Assembly: GCF_005503365.1 (NCBI RefSeq)
Contig: NZ_SCML01000060.1
Coordinates: forward strand, 1 to 38,279
Source of the DNA: Hydrogenophaga sp. 2FB
GTDB lineage: Bacteria > Pseudomonadota > Gammaproteobacteria > Burkholderiales > Burkholderiaceae_C
DNA: 38,279 nucleotides
Direction of reading: 5' to 3'
A model generated the notes under the pieces. The model searched no databases, was not told where the DNA came from, and saw only the letters and a list, made by a program, of their open reading frames with translations. Positions 9,172 through 16,733 of this stretch are shown here, in pieces (position 1 is the first letter of the stretch; each line of letters begins with the position of its first letter). The position numbers and the translations under genes were made by a program.

Positions 9172-9317
9172 CGCGCTGCACACGCTTCGCCTGTCACGCG
9201 GTATAGGCCATGCACCTTTTCGCAGTGTGTCTTGGCCTTGCTCCTGTTGTCAGGCATACAACCTCAATGCAAAGTTGAACCTGGCCCTGAAAGAATGGCT
9301 GAGTGCGCTCGCTGAGT

Positions 9318-10247
9318 TCACGTTCTCGAATGCCCGGCCACCCAGGCGCGCATGGGCGTGAACTGTTGCCAGTGCTCGATCTCAATCTCTCCGTCGCTGC
9401 TGAGGTCGGGCCAGTGCCCGGTGGCCACACAGGCGTTGTAGACCGAGAGGCATTCCTGGAACTTCTTCGCGCCGTTGGTGAGGAAGGAATTGCTGGCCGA
9501 TAGTGTGTGCACCGAAAACGGCTCGTTGCTTTCGGCGGCTATGAACACGAACGGCTTGGCGTCGCTCGTACCCTCGTATAGGGAGCGGCCAAGTGAATAC
9601 ATGAAGGCCTGCAGGTCGTAGTCGAACTTGACGACGGCATCGCGGCTGAACAAGTTCACGCTGGCGTGGCGAGTGGATTTCAGGTCGAACGCCAGATCCG
9701 GGTGATAGATGTCGTGGCGCACACGCAGCCGCAGGCCGGTAGTGGGCTCAGTGAAATAGATGCTCACCTCGGTCATCGACTCCTCAATGAAACGGCCCAG
9801 CGGGCGACCCTTGTAGGGTGTCTCGTGCACCTTGTCGGCCAACTGCCGCGCCGCCGAGAACGTCGGCTCGTCCACCACCAGCTTGAGCGCGTTGGTTTCC
9901 ACGAACTCGCGGTAGGCCTTGGTCGTGGGGTGGACTATCTCGGGGTACACAGCCACTTCCTGGCCCACGAGATGGGGCTGCAGGAGCAGCAAATGCAGCA
10001 AGGTGCCGAAGTCCTTGGCGTCGCTGTCGCTGTGTCTGGCGGTTAGCGCAGTCTGGAAATGGGCGGGTGAGACGAGCAGGGGCTTGAGCAGCGAACAGCT
10101 GAGAGCGTCCCGGTCAGCGTGGTAGAGATGCGCCGGTAGATCCTTGAACAAAAGGCTGTCCTGTGCGAAGCCGGGCAGAGGGCGAGCCTCGTCGGTGGCT
10201 GTGGCAACAAGATTGAGCGCAGTGCTGAAATCGGTGAAGGTTTCCAT
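9318..10247 (-). CDS. RecE-like PD-(D/E)XK exonuclease domain protein
   Basis: The 309-residue product resembles the exodeoxyribonuclease VIII nuclease domain (PF12684, DUF3799). The N-terminal signature LPAHLYHADRDALSCS, then LLVSPAHF and FGTLLHLLLLQP, is diagnostic for that family. Candidate metal ligands are the Asp and Lys of LAFDLKST and the downstream DYDLQAFMYS, which fits the QxxxY motif of RecB/RecE nucleases. Such enzymes resect dsDNA ends and usually pair with a RecT or Bet annealing protein, but none lies beside it here. It is divergent from the gene at 10545; the two probably share the intergenic control region. Confidence 0.75.
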   Translation of the reverse strand: METFTDFSTALNLVATATDEARPLPGFAQDSLLFKDLPAHLYHADRDALSCSLLKPLLVSPAHFQTALTARHSDSDAKDFGTLLHLLLLQPHLVGQEVAVYPEIVHPTTKAYREFVETNALKLVVDEPTFSAARQLADKVHETPYKGRPLGRFIEESMTEVSIYFTEPTTGLRLRVRHDIYHPDLAFDLKSTRHASVNLFSRDAVVKFDYDLQAFMYSLGRSLYEGTSDAKPFVFIAAESNEPFSVHTLSASNSFLTNGAKKFQECLSVYNACVATGHWPDLSSDGEIEIEHWQQFTPMRAWVAGHSRT

Positions 10248-10399
10248 GTGGCAAGGGTAGAAAGTCTTTTCACCATGAAAACACGGGAACCACGAAAGTC
10301 AAGCCGAAGCGCCGAGCACATGCTCACTCGTCCGAGCAGCCATGGGACTCAACTTCAGATTGAGATGCTCAAAAGGAAGCATCAGTAGCATGCGTGCAA

Positions 10400-10423
10400 C
10401 TGGAGGTGGATTCGTACCTCCAG
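10400..10423. promoter_or_regulatory. Inverted repeat between divergent genes
   Basis: CTGGAGGT at 10400-10407 and ACCTCCAG at 10416-10423 are perfect 8-base arms around an 8-base spacer. The repeat lies about 120 bases before the gene at 10545 and in the shared upstream region of the RecE-like gene. It could be an operator or a leader hairpin. Confidence 0.35.
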
Positions 10424-10544
10424 ATTGCAAAACGACACGTGGAGAAAAGTACAACGGAGCACGCTCAACGAGACGATTCAGGCCCAAAAGGAGGGCTTGA
10501 ATGGTCGCTGCCGCGTGATACCTTCAATGCGAGGAAAGCGCGAA

Positions 10545-11495
10545 ATGAACGTACCCAGCAACGCACAGATAGCAGAAATGCACACACACCCAGTTCTTGT
10601 CCAAGCCAAATGGCAAGTGGAGCTTGACGACGCCATCCGGCGCAACGATGACGCAGGCATGTGGGATGTGGTCGCGCGCCAGGGTGACCAGGAGAAGGCG
10701 CAGGAGGCGATGGCCACGCTTGTCTCTCGACTGGCCTATCGGGTCGACGGTCGTGCGCGCTTCGCAGAGATGTTCTTGCTGCCCGTCATCGAACCCGCAG
10801 CGGGGGATGTGATCTCCAACGAGAAGAACTGGAAGGCGGCGAGCTTTGCCATTGGTGAGGCTTTGGACGGATGGCTTCCCAAGAAGGTAACCAAGACTGT
10901 CTTCAACGGCATTCGTCCCTTCGACTGGGTGGGCACCTGGCGGCCTGCAGTCTTGCGCAGCCACTTGAACCGCACGCTGCCAGGCAATGACCAGGCCAAG
11001 CTGACAACGATTACCGAGGCGATCGACTATCCGGATTCGGCACCGCGCCTGGGCTTTCTGTGCATGGTGCTGACGAGCCAGCTCGGCTGGCCGGCACTAC
11101 CGGCCCCAAGCACCATGGCAGACAAACGCCTTCGCGACGTGGTGGGGTTCGCGCTGCAGCACACACAGCACTCGGTGCCGCCATTGGTGCTCACGCCCGA
11201 CAGGGTTCAGTTCGCCGTCGTGGATGGCGTATGCCTTTGGCTCACAGAGCTTGATCAAGCGAACAAGATTCTTGGCTGGAGCGCTACACCCATCGCTACT
11301 TCTGCCGATGTCATCAAGATCGCCTTGCGTCTCGACAGCGAGAAGGTGCCTCTTACCCAGTTCACGTTACGAAAACACCAGATTGGCTTGCGCGGCGTGA
11401 ACGATGTTCTGCAGGTGCTGGCCTCGCTGGCGCCGGTTTTGGATGTGCCGCGCGACGGCAAGCAGCCACCTCGGGACCTCGGCAAGCGCCATTGA
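10545..11495 (+). CDS. Hypothetical protein with second, broken copy at 19801
   Basis: I cannot assign this 316-residue soluble protein to a family. ATG 10545 is preceded by GAGGAAAG and is preferred to the frame-open start 120 bases upstream. Clear blocks are MATLVSRLAYRVDGRARFAE, TKTVFNGIRPFDWV, GFLCMVLTSQLGWP and a C-terminal QFTLRKHQIGLRGVNDVL. The same blocks occur in order in the gene at 19801-20709, which shows that it is a real conserved gene and that the replicon holds two copies. It lies between a RecE-like nuclease and a Gp3-like protein, so a role in recombination or phage-like DNA processing is possible but unproven. A conserved element begins at its stop codon. Confidence 0.7.
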   Translation: MNVPSNAQIAEMHTHPVLVQAKWQVELDDAIRRNDDAGMWDVVARQGDQEKAQEAMATLVSRLAYRVDGRARFAEMFLLPVIEPAAGDVISNEKNWKAASFAIGEALDGWLPKKVTKTVFNGIRPFDWVGTWRPAVLRSHLNRTLPGNDQAKLTTITEAIDYPDSAPRLGFLCMVLTSQLGWPALPAPSTMADKRLRDVVGFALQHTQHSVPPLVLTPDRVQFAVVDGVCLWLTELDQANKILGWSATPIATSADVIKIALRLDSEKVPLTQFTLRKHQIGLRGVNDVLQVLASLAPVLDVPRDGKQPPRDLGKRH

Positions 11496-11537
11496 CAGAG
11501 CAGGCTTTCGTGCTTTCATGGATCGAACCGATTCAGG
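11492..11537 (+). promoter_or_regulatory. Conserved intergenic element, copy 1
   Basis: From the stop codon of the preceding gene the sequence reads TTGACAG, then TTCGTGCTT, CATGGATCGAACC and GATTCA. The same blocks in the same spacing occur after the second copy of that gene at 20727-20774. TTGACA is a consensus -35, but the base block 17 bases later (TTCATG) is a poor -10. Conservation beyond the coding region suggests a control element, or simply a common duplicated segment. Confidence 0.45.
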
Positions 11538-11558
11538 AACCACCGAAGGCCCGTCCAC

Positions 11559-12626
11559 ATGAACCTCAAGACCATCGCCATCACCCCCTTCGCCCAAGGC
11601 ATCATCAAGGTCGACTGCGAAGCCGGCGATGAGCCCGGAACGATCCGGACTCGACCTGGGATGGTCGTCTGCGCGCGCCATCACGAAACGAGTGAACCGG
11701 GGGCGGTGGCTCCTGCACTCGCCAAGCACCCGATCCAGGACCGACTGATGGAGCGCGAGGCGAACCGGGAAGCCAACGCCATCGTGGAAGTGCCGGTGAA
11801 GATGTTCTTCAACAAGACCGACAACGCCATCACCGCGAACTACCGGGCCTATGACACCGGCACCGGCGCCCCGCTGTGCACAGGTGATGGCAAGAATGCA
11901 AAGCGCCAGAGCGAGGCGGGCGACTCCACGCAGACCATCACCCAAGTGCCTTGTCCCGGGCCAGATCGCTGCGCGTTCGCCCAGGCGGCAGGCAACGCCT
12001 GCAGGAGGCAGGTGAAGATGGTCGTGCAGATCGACGGCCAGGACGATCTGCTCAGCGTCTTCGAAGTGAGGTCATCCTCGATCAACAACTTTCGCACGCT
12101 CACCGCGCAACTGCGAATGATCGAGCTTCGCTTCGCTGGCCTGCGGCACGTCCCGCTGAAGCTGCAGATGTGGAAGGCGAGCAGTGTGGCCAGCAACTAT
12201 CAGCCTTTCGATCTGCTGCGGCTTTCGATCAACGCCGCGAGTGACGCCGATGCCATGGCCACGGTCAAGCAGGCCCGAGATGCGGCCAGCGCGCAAGGCC
12301 TGGTTGACGAGTTCGATTCGGTCTTTGGGGGGGCCGCAGGAGAGTACGACCCGATGGAGACGCTGGGCGATGACTTCCAGCTGGTCAGCGACTTCTACGA
12401 GCCCACGCGTGTCACGCGGCGCGCGACGCAGCGGCGGATTGAATCAGCGACTCCGACGGAGGCGGCGAGAGAGTCTGCGGGCAGCGTGATCGCAGATGCG
12501 GTGCGTCGAGCCACCGAACACCGAACGAGAACCAGCGGACCCGAAGGCGTCGAACCAAGGGGGCGTGGGTTCGAATCCTGCCAGCCGCGCCACCTACATC
12601 AAGAGCGTACGTTCTTCGGAACGTAG
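11559..12626 (+). CDS. Gp3-like Cys-containing protein with hybrid C-terminus
   Basis: The 355-residue product resembles proteins annotated 'hydrolase or metal-binding protein', related to the phage Gp3-like recombination directionality group. The key region is CPGPDRCAFAQ followed by NACRRQV, which places three Cys as possible metal ligands, and then a beta-rich stretch ending SSSINNFRTL. The last 25 residues do not look like family sequence: they are read from a tRNA 3'-end fragment and a hairpin, and the stop codon lies in that hairpin. I therefore think the original C-terminus was lost at a recombination junction. It forms a cluster with the gene at 10545 and the RecE-like nuclease. Confidence 0.65.
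   Translation: MNLKTIAITPFAQGIIKVDCEAGDEPGTIRTRPGMVVCARHHETSEPGAVAPALAKHPIQDRLMEREANREANAIVEVPVKMFFNKTDNAITANYRAYDTGTGAPLCTGDGKNAKRQSEAGDSTQTITQVPCPGPDRCAFAQAAGNACRRQVKMVVQIDGQDDLLSVFEVRSSSINNFRTLTAQLRMIELRFAGLRHVPLKLQMWKASSVASNYQPFDLLRLSINAASDADAMATVKQARDAASAQGLVDEFDSVFGGAAGEYDPMETLGDDFQLVSDFYEPTRVTRRATQRRIESATPTEAARESAGSVIADAVRRATEHRTRTSGPEGVEPRGRGFESCQPRHLHQERTFFGT
12565..12592 (+). other. tRNA 3'-end fragment (candidate attachment site)
   Basis: The T arm GTGGG-TTCGAAT-CCTGC has all invariant bases (G53, TTC, R57, A58, C61). Seven acceptor bases CAGCCGC, a discriminator G and an encoded CCA follow at exact tRNA spacing. No matching 5' acceptor, D arm or anticodon arm is present upstream, so this is only the 3' end. 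Integrative elements recombine into tRNA 3' ends, and a decayed integrase gene begins two bases further on. I read this as a relic att site. Confidence 0.6.
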
Positions 12627-12908
12627 GCCCGTGTTCTTTGCTGCGGGACTTTTGGGGAACTCGATTTTCCCGCTCCCAAGGGCCGCACCTGCCGTGGCCT
12701 TGCACGCTGCATGCTCGGCCTTGAGCGCCTGCAAACTTTTGTTCCAACCGTTGCTGGGGCGCGTGACCTTCTCCAATGCCTCGTGGATCTCGCGAATCTG
12801 CGCCATCGAATAGTGGTTCGTGATCTAACGTGCGCTGTGCCAGAGCACATCACTGCGCGTTGAGTCGTTGACACCGGCCTCGCGCACGCGCAAGGCAAAG
12901 TTGCGCAT
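12594..12908 (-). pseudogene. Integrase C-terminal remnant with in-frame stop
   Basis: The reading frame from about 12908 gives the C-terminal part of a tyrosine recombinase: MRNFALRVREAGVN, then STRSDVLWHSAR, a TAG stop at 12825-12827, then ITNHYSMAQIREIHEALEKV. Related integrases read DILWHSTRSMTHHYS at this place, so the stop replaces a serine codon (TCG to TAG) just before the catalytic tyrosine. The Arg and His-Xaa-Xaa-Arg boxes are missing upstream because the gene is truncated. It abuts the tRNA 3'-end fragment, the usual arrangement of an integrase and its attachment site. Confidence 0.7.
12608..12625. other. Hairpin with UUCG tetraloop
   Basis: Arms TACGTTC and GAACGTA close an exact C(UUCG)G tetraloop, one of the most stable small RNA hairpins. 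There is no U tract on either side, so termination would not be classical. It covers the stop codon of the gene ending at 12626 and the 3' end of the integrase remnant. Confidence 0.5.
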
Positions 12909-13207
12909 AGAAGAAGAAACGAAAAATCGGGATGGGCCATCTCGCTGGCGAGATGGGAGAGTCATGTGGCCTGAGCTAGGTGCTGGCCGTTCTGATAGCT
13001 AAGTCACGCCGGTTGACTTGGCTCTTGGTGTTGGAAGGCATCTGCCTTCACGCACTGACGTGCGGTGAGGTGAAGATACTGGGCTGGTCCAGACCGGTCT
13101 AACGAATCGGACCACTGCTGCGTCAGCGCGGCTGACCACCGATCCGCCCCAGTTCGTACAATCAAGTTTTGTGGTCGAGGCAGCGCACGACGGCTCTGGA
13201 ATTCATC

Positions 13208-13324
13208 ATGTCTGCGTTGGACTTCCTCGAGATCATCTTGCTTCTTGGCATTTTGGGCGCCTGGGCGTTCAACCGTTGGTTCAAGGACGCCAAAGAAGCA
13301 CTGCGGCGCCAGACCGCAATCTAG
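13208..13324 (+). CDS. Possible 38-residue single-pass membrane peptide
   Basis: The frame encodes MSALDFLEIILLLGILGAW followed by a basic tail rich in Lys, Arg and Ala. One membrane span at residues 5-22 and a charged amphipathic C-terminus give the build of small hydrophobic regulators or type I toxins. The ribosome site is weak (GGA). No other gene occupies the surrounding 400 bases. I do not recognise a family. Confidence 0.4.
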   Translation: MSALDFLEIILLLGILGAWAFNRWFKDAKEALRRQTAI

Positions 13325-13806
13325 CGCGCCGAACGTATTCGACTTGACCGGCTCTGGACGATGCGCAGTCGTAGAAGTCGCTGAAGCATGCACGCGCCTC
13401 GGTAGCCTCCCAGGCAGTGGTTGGCCACGGCCTTCGACCGCTCAGCGTCTTCCCATTGGGAATTCAAGCCAGGACTGCTCTTCCTCCGGCATTCACCCGA
13501 TCGGTAAGGGCGCCAACTGACCGGGCAGGCCGAAGCGGCTCAAGCACGAAACTTAGTTTGCAGTGGCGCAGCGACGCCAAATCCGTGCAACAGGCGCGGG
13601 CGAAGATGCGGCCATATAGAGCGATCTACAAAAGCGATTGAGCGCTACAAAAAGTGTGTGAACACATCTCGTCGATGTTGATGTATGGCAACTAGGATCG
13701 CATCGACTCCAGGAGCATGAGAACCAAGGAAAACTTAGTTTTCGACGTGCTTTTTGTCGATACGTGTGATTGAGCGACCCGTAGCAGGGGCGGGATGGAA
13801 TGTGCG
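13325..13806. other. Intergenic region with two AAACTTAGTTT palindromes
   Basis: I see no gene here. The palindrome AAACTTAGTTT is at 13549-13559 and the longer GAAAACTTAGTTTTC at 13729-13743. The second continues as CGACG and recurs with one change at 19425-19443. Open frames on either strand are short and lack ribosome sites. Confidence 0.5.
13729..13747 (+). repeat. 19-bp direct repeat, left copy (candidate attL)
   Basis: GAAAACTTAGTTTTCGACG matches 18 of 19 bases at 19425-19443 in the same orientation. The 5.7 kb between the copies holds the ParM operon and a tyrosine integrase that ends 180 bases before the right copy. The core is a palindrome, as expected for a recombinase crossover site. 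Confidence 0.5.
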
Positions 13807-14151
13807 CTACGCGTGAGCCCAAACCGGCAGAGGAAGGCCCTTTTCCAGTGCGAGCATCGAGTGAGTGACCGTTTGGATGTAGCGCAACTTCTGCCTCACG
13901 GTGTGCGGCCTGGAGGCATTGCGTAAACCCAGTTCATCCACCATGCGCTCCAGCAGTGGATCGAGGTAGGAGGCGTACTCCCACTTCGCCACATGCAGCC
14001 TTGGGTCGACCTGGCGCAGCTTCATCTTGAGAAGGTCGCGGCCATAAAGCGCGCTCAGCAGCCAGTGAGGCTCTTTGGCTGGGGCCGGCTCGACAGCGTA
14101 GTGTTGGCGGAAGTCAATGGCGGTCAGGTCGAGTTGATTCAGGTCGGGCAT
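13807..14151 (-). CDS. Hypothetical protein downstream of ParM operon
   Basis: This 114-residue protein is not recognised. It begins MPDLNQLDLTAIDFRQHY and is mostly helical, without membrane segments. ATG 14151 lacks a good ribosome site; a TTG ten codons upstream (14181) is an alternative and would place the start inside the inverted repeat at 14181-14206. The gene is separated from the ParR-like gene by more than 120 bases, so it probably has its own promoter. Confidence 0.5.
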   Translation of the reverse strand: MPDLNQLDLTAIDFRQHYAVEPAPAKEPHWLLSALYGRDLLKMKLRQVDPRLHVAKWEYASYLDPLLERMVDELGLRNASRPHTVRQKLRYIQTVTHSMLALEKGLPLPVWAHA

Positions 14152-14180
14152 TTCGGGGCCAAAAACTTGGTTTCGATGCA

Positions 14181-14206
14181 ATCAGGTTCTCATTGATCAA
14201 CCTGAT
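14181..14206. promoter_or_regulatory. Inverted repeat, possible operator
   Basis: ATCAGGTT (14181-14188) and AACCTGAT (14199-14206) are perfect arms with a 10-base spacer. On the minus strand a consensus TTGACA overlaps the distal arm at 14211-14206, directly upstream of the gene at 14151. No good -10 is visible, so promoter placement is uncertain, but an operator is plausible. Confidence 0.4.
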
Positions 14207-14274
14207 GTCAAGGGCCCCCGGAATGCAAAAGAGGCCGGACAAGCCTGCCTCATGCAGGCCATCTCGCAGCCGCA

Positions 14275-14664
14275 TCAACCGTTCTTGCTGAACTGCGACT
14301 GCCCCGTGTTGCCAGACACCTCGGCGAAAGCATTTCCTCCATCCACTGCGTCACGGGTGTCAGCGTCCGCTGCTTTGCTAGGCGCAGCGCAGCGCGGCGT
14401 CGGCTTTGCGGCGATGTGCGGGTAGACCGAAGTAGGAGCGTGGGTTGTGCTCACCTGTTGCAAGGCGTCAGCCATTGCACCGGCGCCATTTACCATCCGC
14501 GTGAAGGCAAGACCAAGCATCATCAAATCGCGGGCATAGCGAGGCCGTAGCGTGGAGGGAAGCGCCATGATCTCGGCGTACATCCCAAGTGGGTCGTCTG
14601 GCGGGACATTCACACGAACTTGATAGACATGCGGTCTTGCGTCGGGAGTATCCGAGCTTTCCAT
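14275..14664 (-). CDS. Second ParR-like small protein of ParM operon
   Basis: The start at 14664 is fixed by a strong GGAGGTGA. The 129-residue protein has a core (VYQVRVNVPPDDP, then YAEIMALPSTLRPRYARDL, MMLGLAF) whose strand-helix-helix layout resembles the ribbon-helix-helix part of ParR/StbB adaptors. It also resembles the neighbouring 137-residue protein at 14767 in layout. The C-terminal 60 residues are low-complexity Ala/Pro/Thr and probably disordered, as expected for a tail that contacts the filament. Two adaptor-like genes after one ParM is unusual. Assignment is from pattern, not from a family match. Confidence 0.5.
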   Translation of the reverse strand: MESSDTPDARPHVYQVRVNVPPDDPLGMYAEIMALPSTLRPRYARDLMMLGLAFTRMVNGAGAMADALQQVSTTHAPTSVYPHIAAKPTPRCAAPSKAADADTRDAVDGGNAFAEVSGNTGQSQFSKNG

Positions 14665-14766
14665 CGTGTCACCTCCGGTCTTCGGCCTCCTTGTTGGTGG
14701 CAAATCGCTCGCTGCAAAAAAAATGACCGGGGGAATTCCGGCCCTTGTGCGCGAGGGCTGGCCATC

Positions 14767-15180
14767 TCAACCAGGAGGCATCAAGTCCAATGGCGAACCA
14801 ATGCGCTCATGAGCACGCGTGATGGCTTCGTCAGTCAACGCGGCGATCTTCTGAACTGACTGCCGGCTCGATCCTCTCGCGGGAGCACTCATTGTCTGAC
14901 GCGGACCAGCTGCACCGTGTGGCGCATTCGCAGCGCCAGGATGCGTTCCCTTGCCAGCGGGAACACCGATCGTCGCCGGTATGCCATTGGTTTGAACAAG
15001 GTAGCCCAAGGTCAAAAGCTGGCGAATGCGATCCAAGCGCCGCCGCTCAGGGATTTCCTTGAGGTCCGTGAAGAGATCTCCAATCGAGCGATGGATAGTA
15101 AGCCGCATGCGAACCTCGTCTGGGTCTTCCTCGCGCTCTTGGCGCGTCCTTCGCTGAGCTTCGGATGGCACTGAAGTCAT
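14767..15180 (-). CDS. ParR/StbB-like partition adaptor
   Basis: 137 residues from ATG 15180, preceded by AAAGGAAG. After a charged N-terminus (about 1-22) comes VRMRLTIHRSIGDLFTDL, then EIPERRRLDRIRQLLTLGYL, the strand plus two helices typical of ParR/StbB ribbon-helix-helix proteins, with the characteristic 'IPERRR..RIRQL' run. Such proteins bind the centromere repeats and cap the actin-like filament. It begins 20 bases after the ParM-like gene. The rest is Gly/Ala/Pro-rich until a final helix with QKIAALTDEAITRAH. Family assignment is likely but not certain. Confidence 0.6.
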   Translation of the reverse strand: MTSVPSEAQRRTRQEREEDPDEVRMRLTIHRSIGDLFTDLKEIPERRRLDRIRQLLTLGYLVQTNGIPATIGVPAGKGTHPGAANAPHGAAGPRQTMSAPARGSSRQSVQKIAALTDEAITRAHERIGSPLDLMPPG

Positions 15181-15200
15181 GACCGCTTCCTTTGAAACGC

Positions 15201-16271
15201 TTAATGGCCAACCCGGCGCTGGACCTCGCCCATCAAGTGAAAGCCCTTGACGTTGGCATAGAGGCAATCCGGATCTTCTCGAAGCAGCCGCTTCAGATGG
15301 GGGTAGTTCTCGGCCAGGAAGTCGCCAAAAAGAGCGGCCCCACCACCGGTCAGCAGAATGTGATCGAGGTCATCCGTCTGCTTCACGGAGGCCATCATGA
15401 TGTTTACCGACTCACGAAGGACCGCTTCGATGCTGGGCCGGTAGTGCGCAATCATGAACTCCTCGCCACCCACCACAAAGGAGTCGGCACCCGTCCGCAG
15501 CGCTTCATCGATGCGTTTGATGACCTCGTAGCTGTTCTTCCAGTTGGGGTTGAGCCGATCGGCCACTGCGTAGCAGCAGGCCAACATAGAGCGCGAGTGA
15601 GCGCCCGCGCGTGTCCAGTTCGGCTGCAAGTCTTGCGAGACGAACCAGTCCAGCGTTCCGCCGCCGGCGTCGACTACCAAGGTCCACCCAGAAGAAGCCA
15701 TGCTTGCGGTGGACGAGCCCAACTGATAGAGCGCGCCCATCGGTTGAACGACAACCAGCACCTTCTTCACGTGAACGATGAGGCGCTCCGCGCCACCGAT
15801 GGATGCGAGGACGTGGTCCCCCTCGAAGCGAGCGGGCATGGCGTCCCGGTACTTACGAAAGGTTGTAAGCGGCAGGCCCAGTACAAGTTGCTCGATGACC
15901 AAAGTCTGACGGGCACCCACGTCCTGCGCGATGTAGTGCAGCGCACCGCGCAAGAGCGCCATGTACTCATCAGTCTCACAGTAGTTGACCGGTACGGTCC
16001 GCGGATCGGTGCCAGACACGTGGAACTTGACACCACGACCCGCGAAGTAGCGCGTTCCGCCCAGCGTAACAAGCGTGCCGTCGGCACCCTTGCTGCCAGG
16101 CGCGGCCTGGAGTCCCACGCTTGGCACCACCGGCGCAAGTGCAGGGAAGTGGCCAGTGCAGATTTCGACGTTGCCACCGACCTCCACGCGGCCCGAGGTG
16201 TACTTCACATTGCTGTATCCGACATCGATCGCACAGGTTTCGATGACGATGGTCTTCATATCACGTTGCAC
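15201..16271 (-). CDS. parM: ParM/StbA-like actin-fold segregation ATPase
   Basis: 356 residues with an actin/Hsp70 fold. The phosphate 1 loop is AIDVGYSNVKYTSG near the start, phosphate 2 is LVVDAGGGTLDWFV in the middle, and the adenosine motif is ILLTGGGAALFG near the end. Blocks LALLRGALHYI-like, LVLGLPLTTFRKY, VVQPMGALYQ and LYANVKGFHLMG match the PRTRC protein D/StbA group. GTG 16271 is chosen because AAGGAG lies seven bases upstream; the next ATG is four codons inside. It forms an operon with two small adaptor-like genes and has a palindromic repeat cluster 100-260 bases upstream, the layout of a type II parMRC system. This is the second partition system in the window. Confidence 0.8.
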   Translation of the reverse strand: MQRDMKTIVIETCAIDVGYSNVKYTSGRVEVGGNVEICTGHFPALAPVVPSVGLQAAPGSKGADGTLVTLGGTRYFAGRGVKFHVSGTDPRTVPVNYCETDEYMALLRGALHYIAQDVGARQTLVIEQLVLGLPLTTFRKYRDAMPARFEGDHVLASIGGAERLIVHVKKVLVVVQPMGALYQLGSSTASMASSGWTLVVDAGGGTLDWFVSQDLQPNWTRAGAHSRSMLACCYAVADRLNPNWKNSYEVIKRIDEALRTGADSFVVGGEEFMIAHYRPSIEAVLRESVNIMMASVKQTDDLDHILLTGGGAALFGDFLAENYPHLKRLLREDPDCLYANVKGFHLMGEVQRRVGH

Positions 16272-16370
16272 TGGGACTCTCCTTGAAATGGATGCACTTC
16301 GTGTGCACGCCCAGATTGTTAGTGGCACGCCGATGTTTTGTCTCGCTACGCGGTCCAGTTCAAGCGAATC

Positions 16371-16529
16371 GCCCGGAGCGGGCAGCCAAACGCCCGAAAT
16401 GGGCGGACAAAAAAGACAGCGAACGTTCCTTGTGCTAGCGCAACGCCCAAAGCGGGCTGCCAGAGGCCCGCAGCGGGCGCCGGCGAAGTTGCGAAGTGGG
16501 CCGCGTGGCAGCAAACACCCGAAGCGGGC
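16371..16529. repeat. Palindromic repeat cluster, candidate parC centromere
   Basis: Thirteen-base imperfect palindromes of the form GCCCGNAGCGGGC begin at 16371, 16392, 16445, 16466 and 16517, with a weaker one at 16489. Two pairs are spaced exactly 21 bases (two helical turns), and the pairs lie about 73 bases apart. They sit just upstream of the ParM-like gene, where R1-type systems keep parC. Binding by the adaptor proteins is inferred. Confidence 0.55.
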
Positions 16530-16710
16530 GAATGAACTCGCAGACGGGATGGCCTGAAGAAGCCGGCACCACCGTGCCACATCTCCGGAAGAACGACCGC
16601 ATCGAATCGCGCACCGCGCAGGACAGGTGGAAGCAGTCCCGGCGCGCCATCGATGACCGCCGAAAGGACGACATCTCGGTTGCTTTGTTCATATCCTTCT
16701 TGGTAGGCCA

Positions 16711-16733
16711 ATTCAACAGGAGCGATTCAACAG
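16711..16733 (+). repeat. Short direct repeat ATTCAACAG x2
   Basis: ATTCAACAG occurs at 16711-16719 and 16725-16733, 14 bases apart, in a region without genes. It could be a regulator site; nothing else supports a role. Confidence 0.3.

Noticed and set aside
11518..11562. 14-codon frame (MDRTDSGTTEGPST) ending in an ATGA overlap with the gene at 11559
   Set aside because: No ribosome site, and the corresponding frame after the conserved element at 20754 stops after four codons, so it is not conserved as a peptide.
12490..12592. Complete tRNA gene
   Set aside because: Only the T arm and acceptor 3' strand are present; no D arm, anticodon arm or matching 5' acceptor strand.
14704..14766. Run of eight A (T on the minus strand) between the two ParR-like genes as terminator
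   Set aside because: The upstream stem is short and poorly paired; I would not call a terminator inside what looks like one operon.
16371..16529. Repeat cluster considered as CRISPR
   Set aside because: Repeats are only 13 bases, palindromic, with 8-base or irregular spacers and no cas genes. No CRISPR array is seen anywhere in the window.
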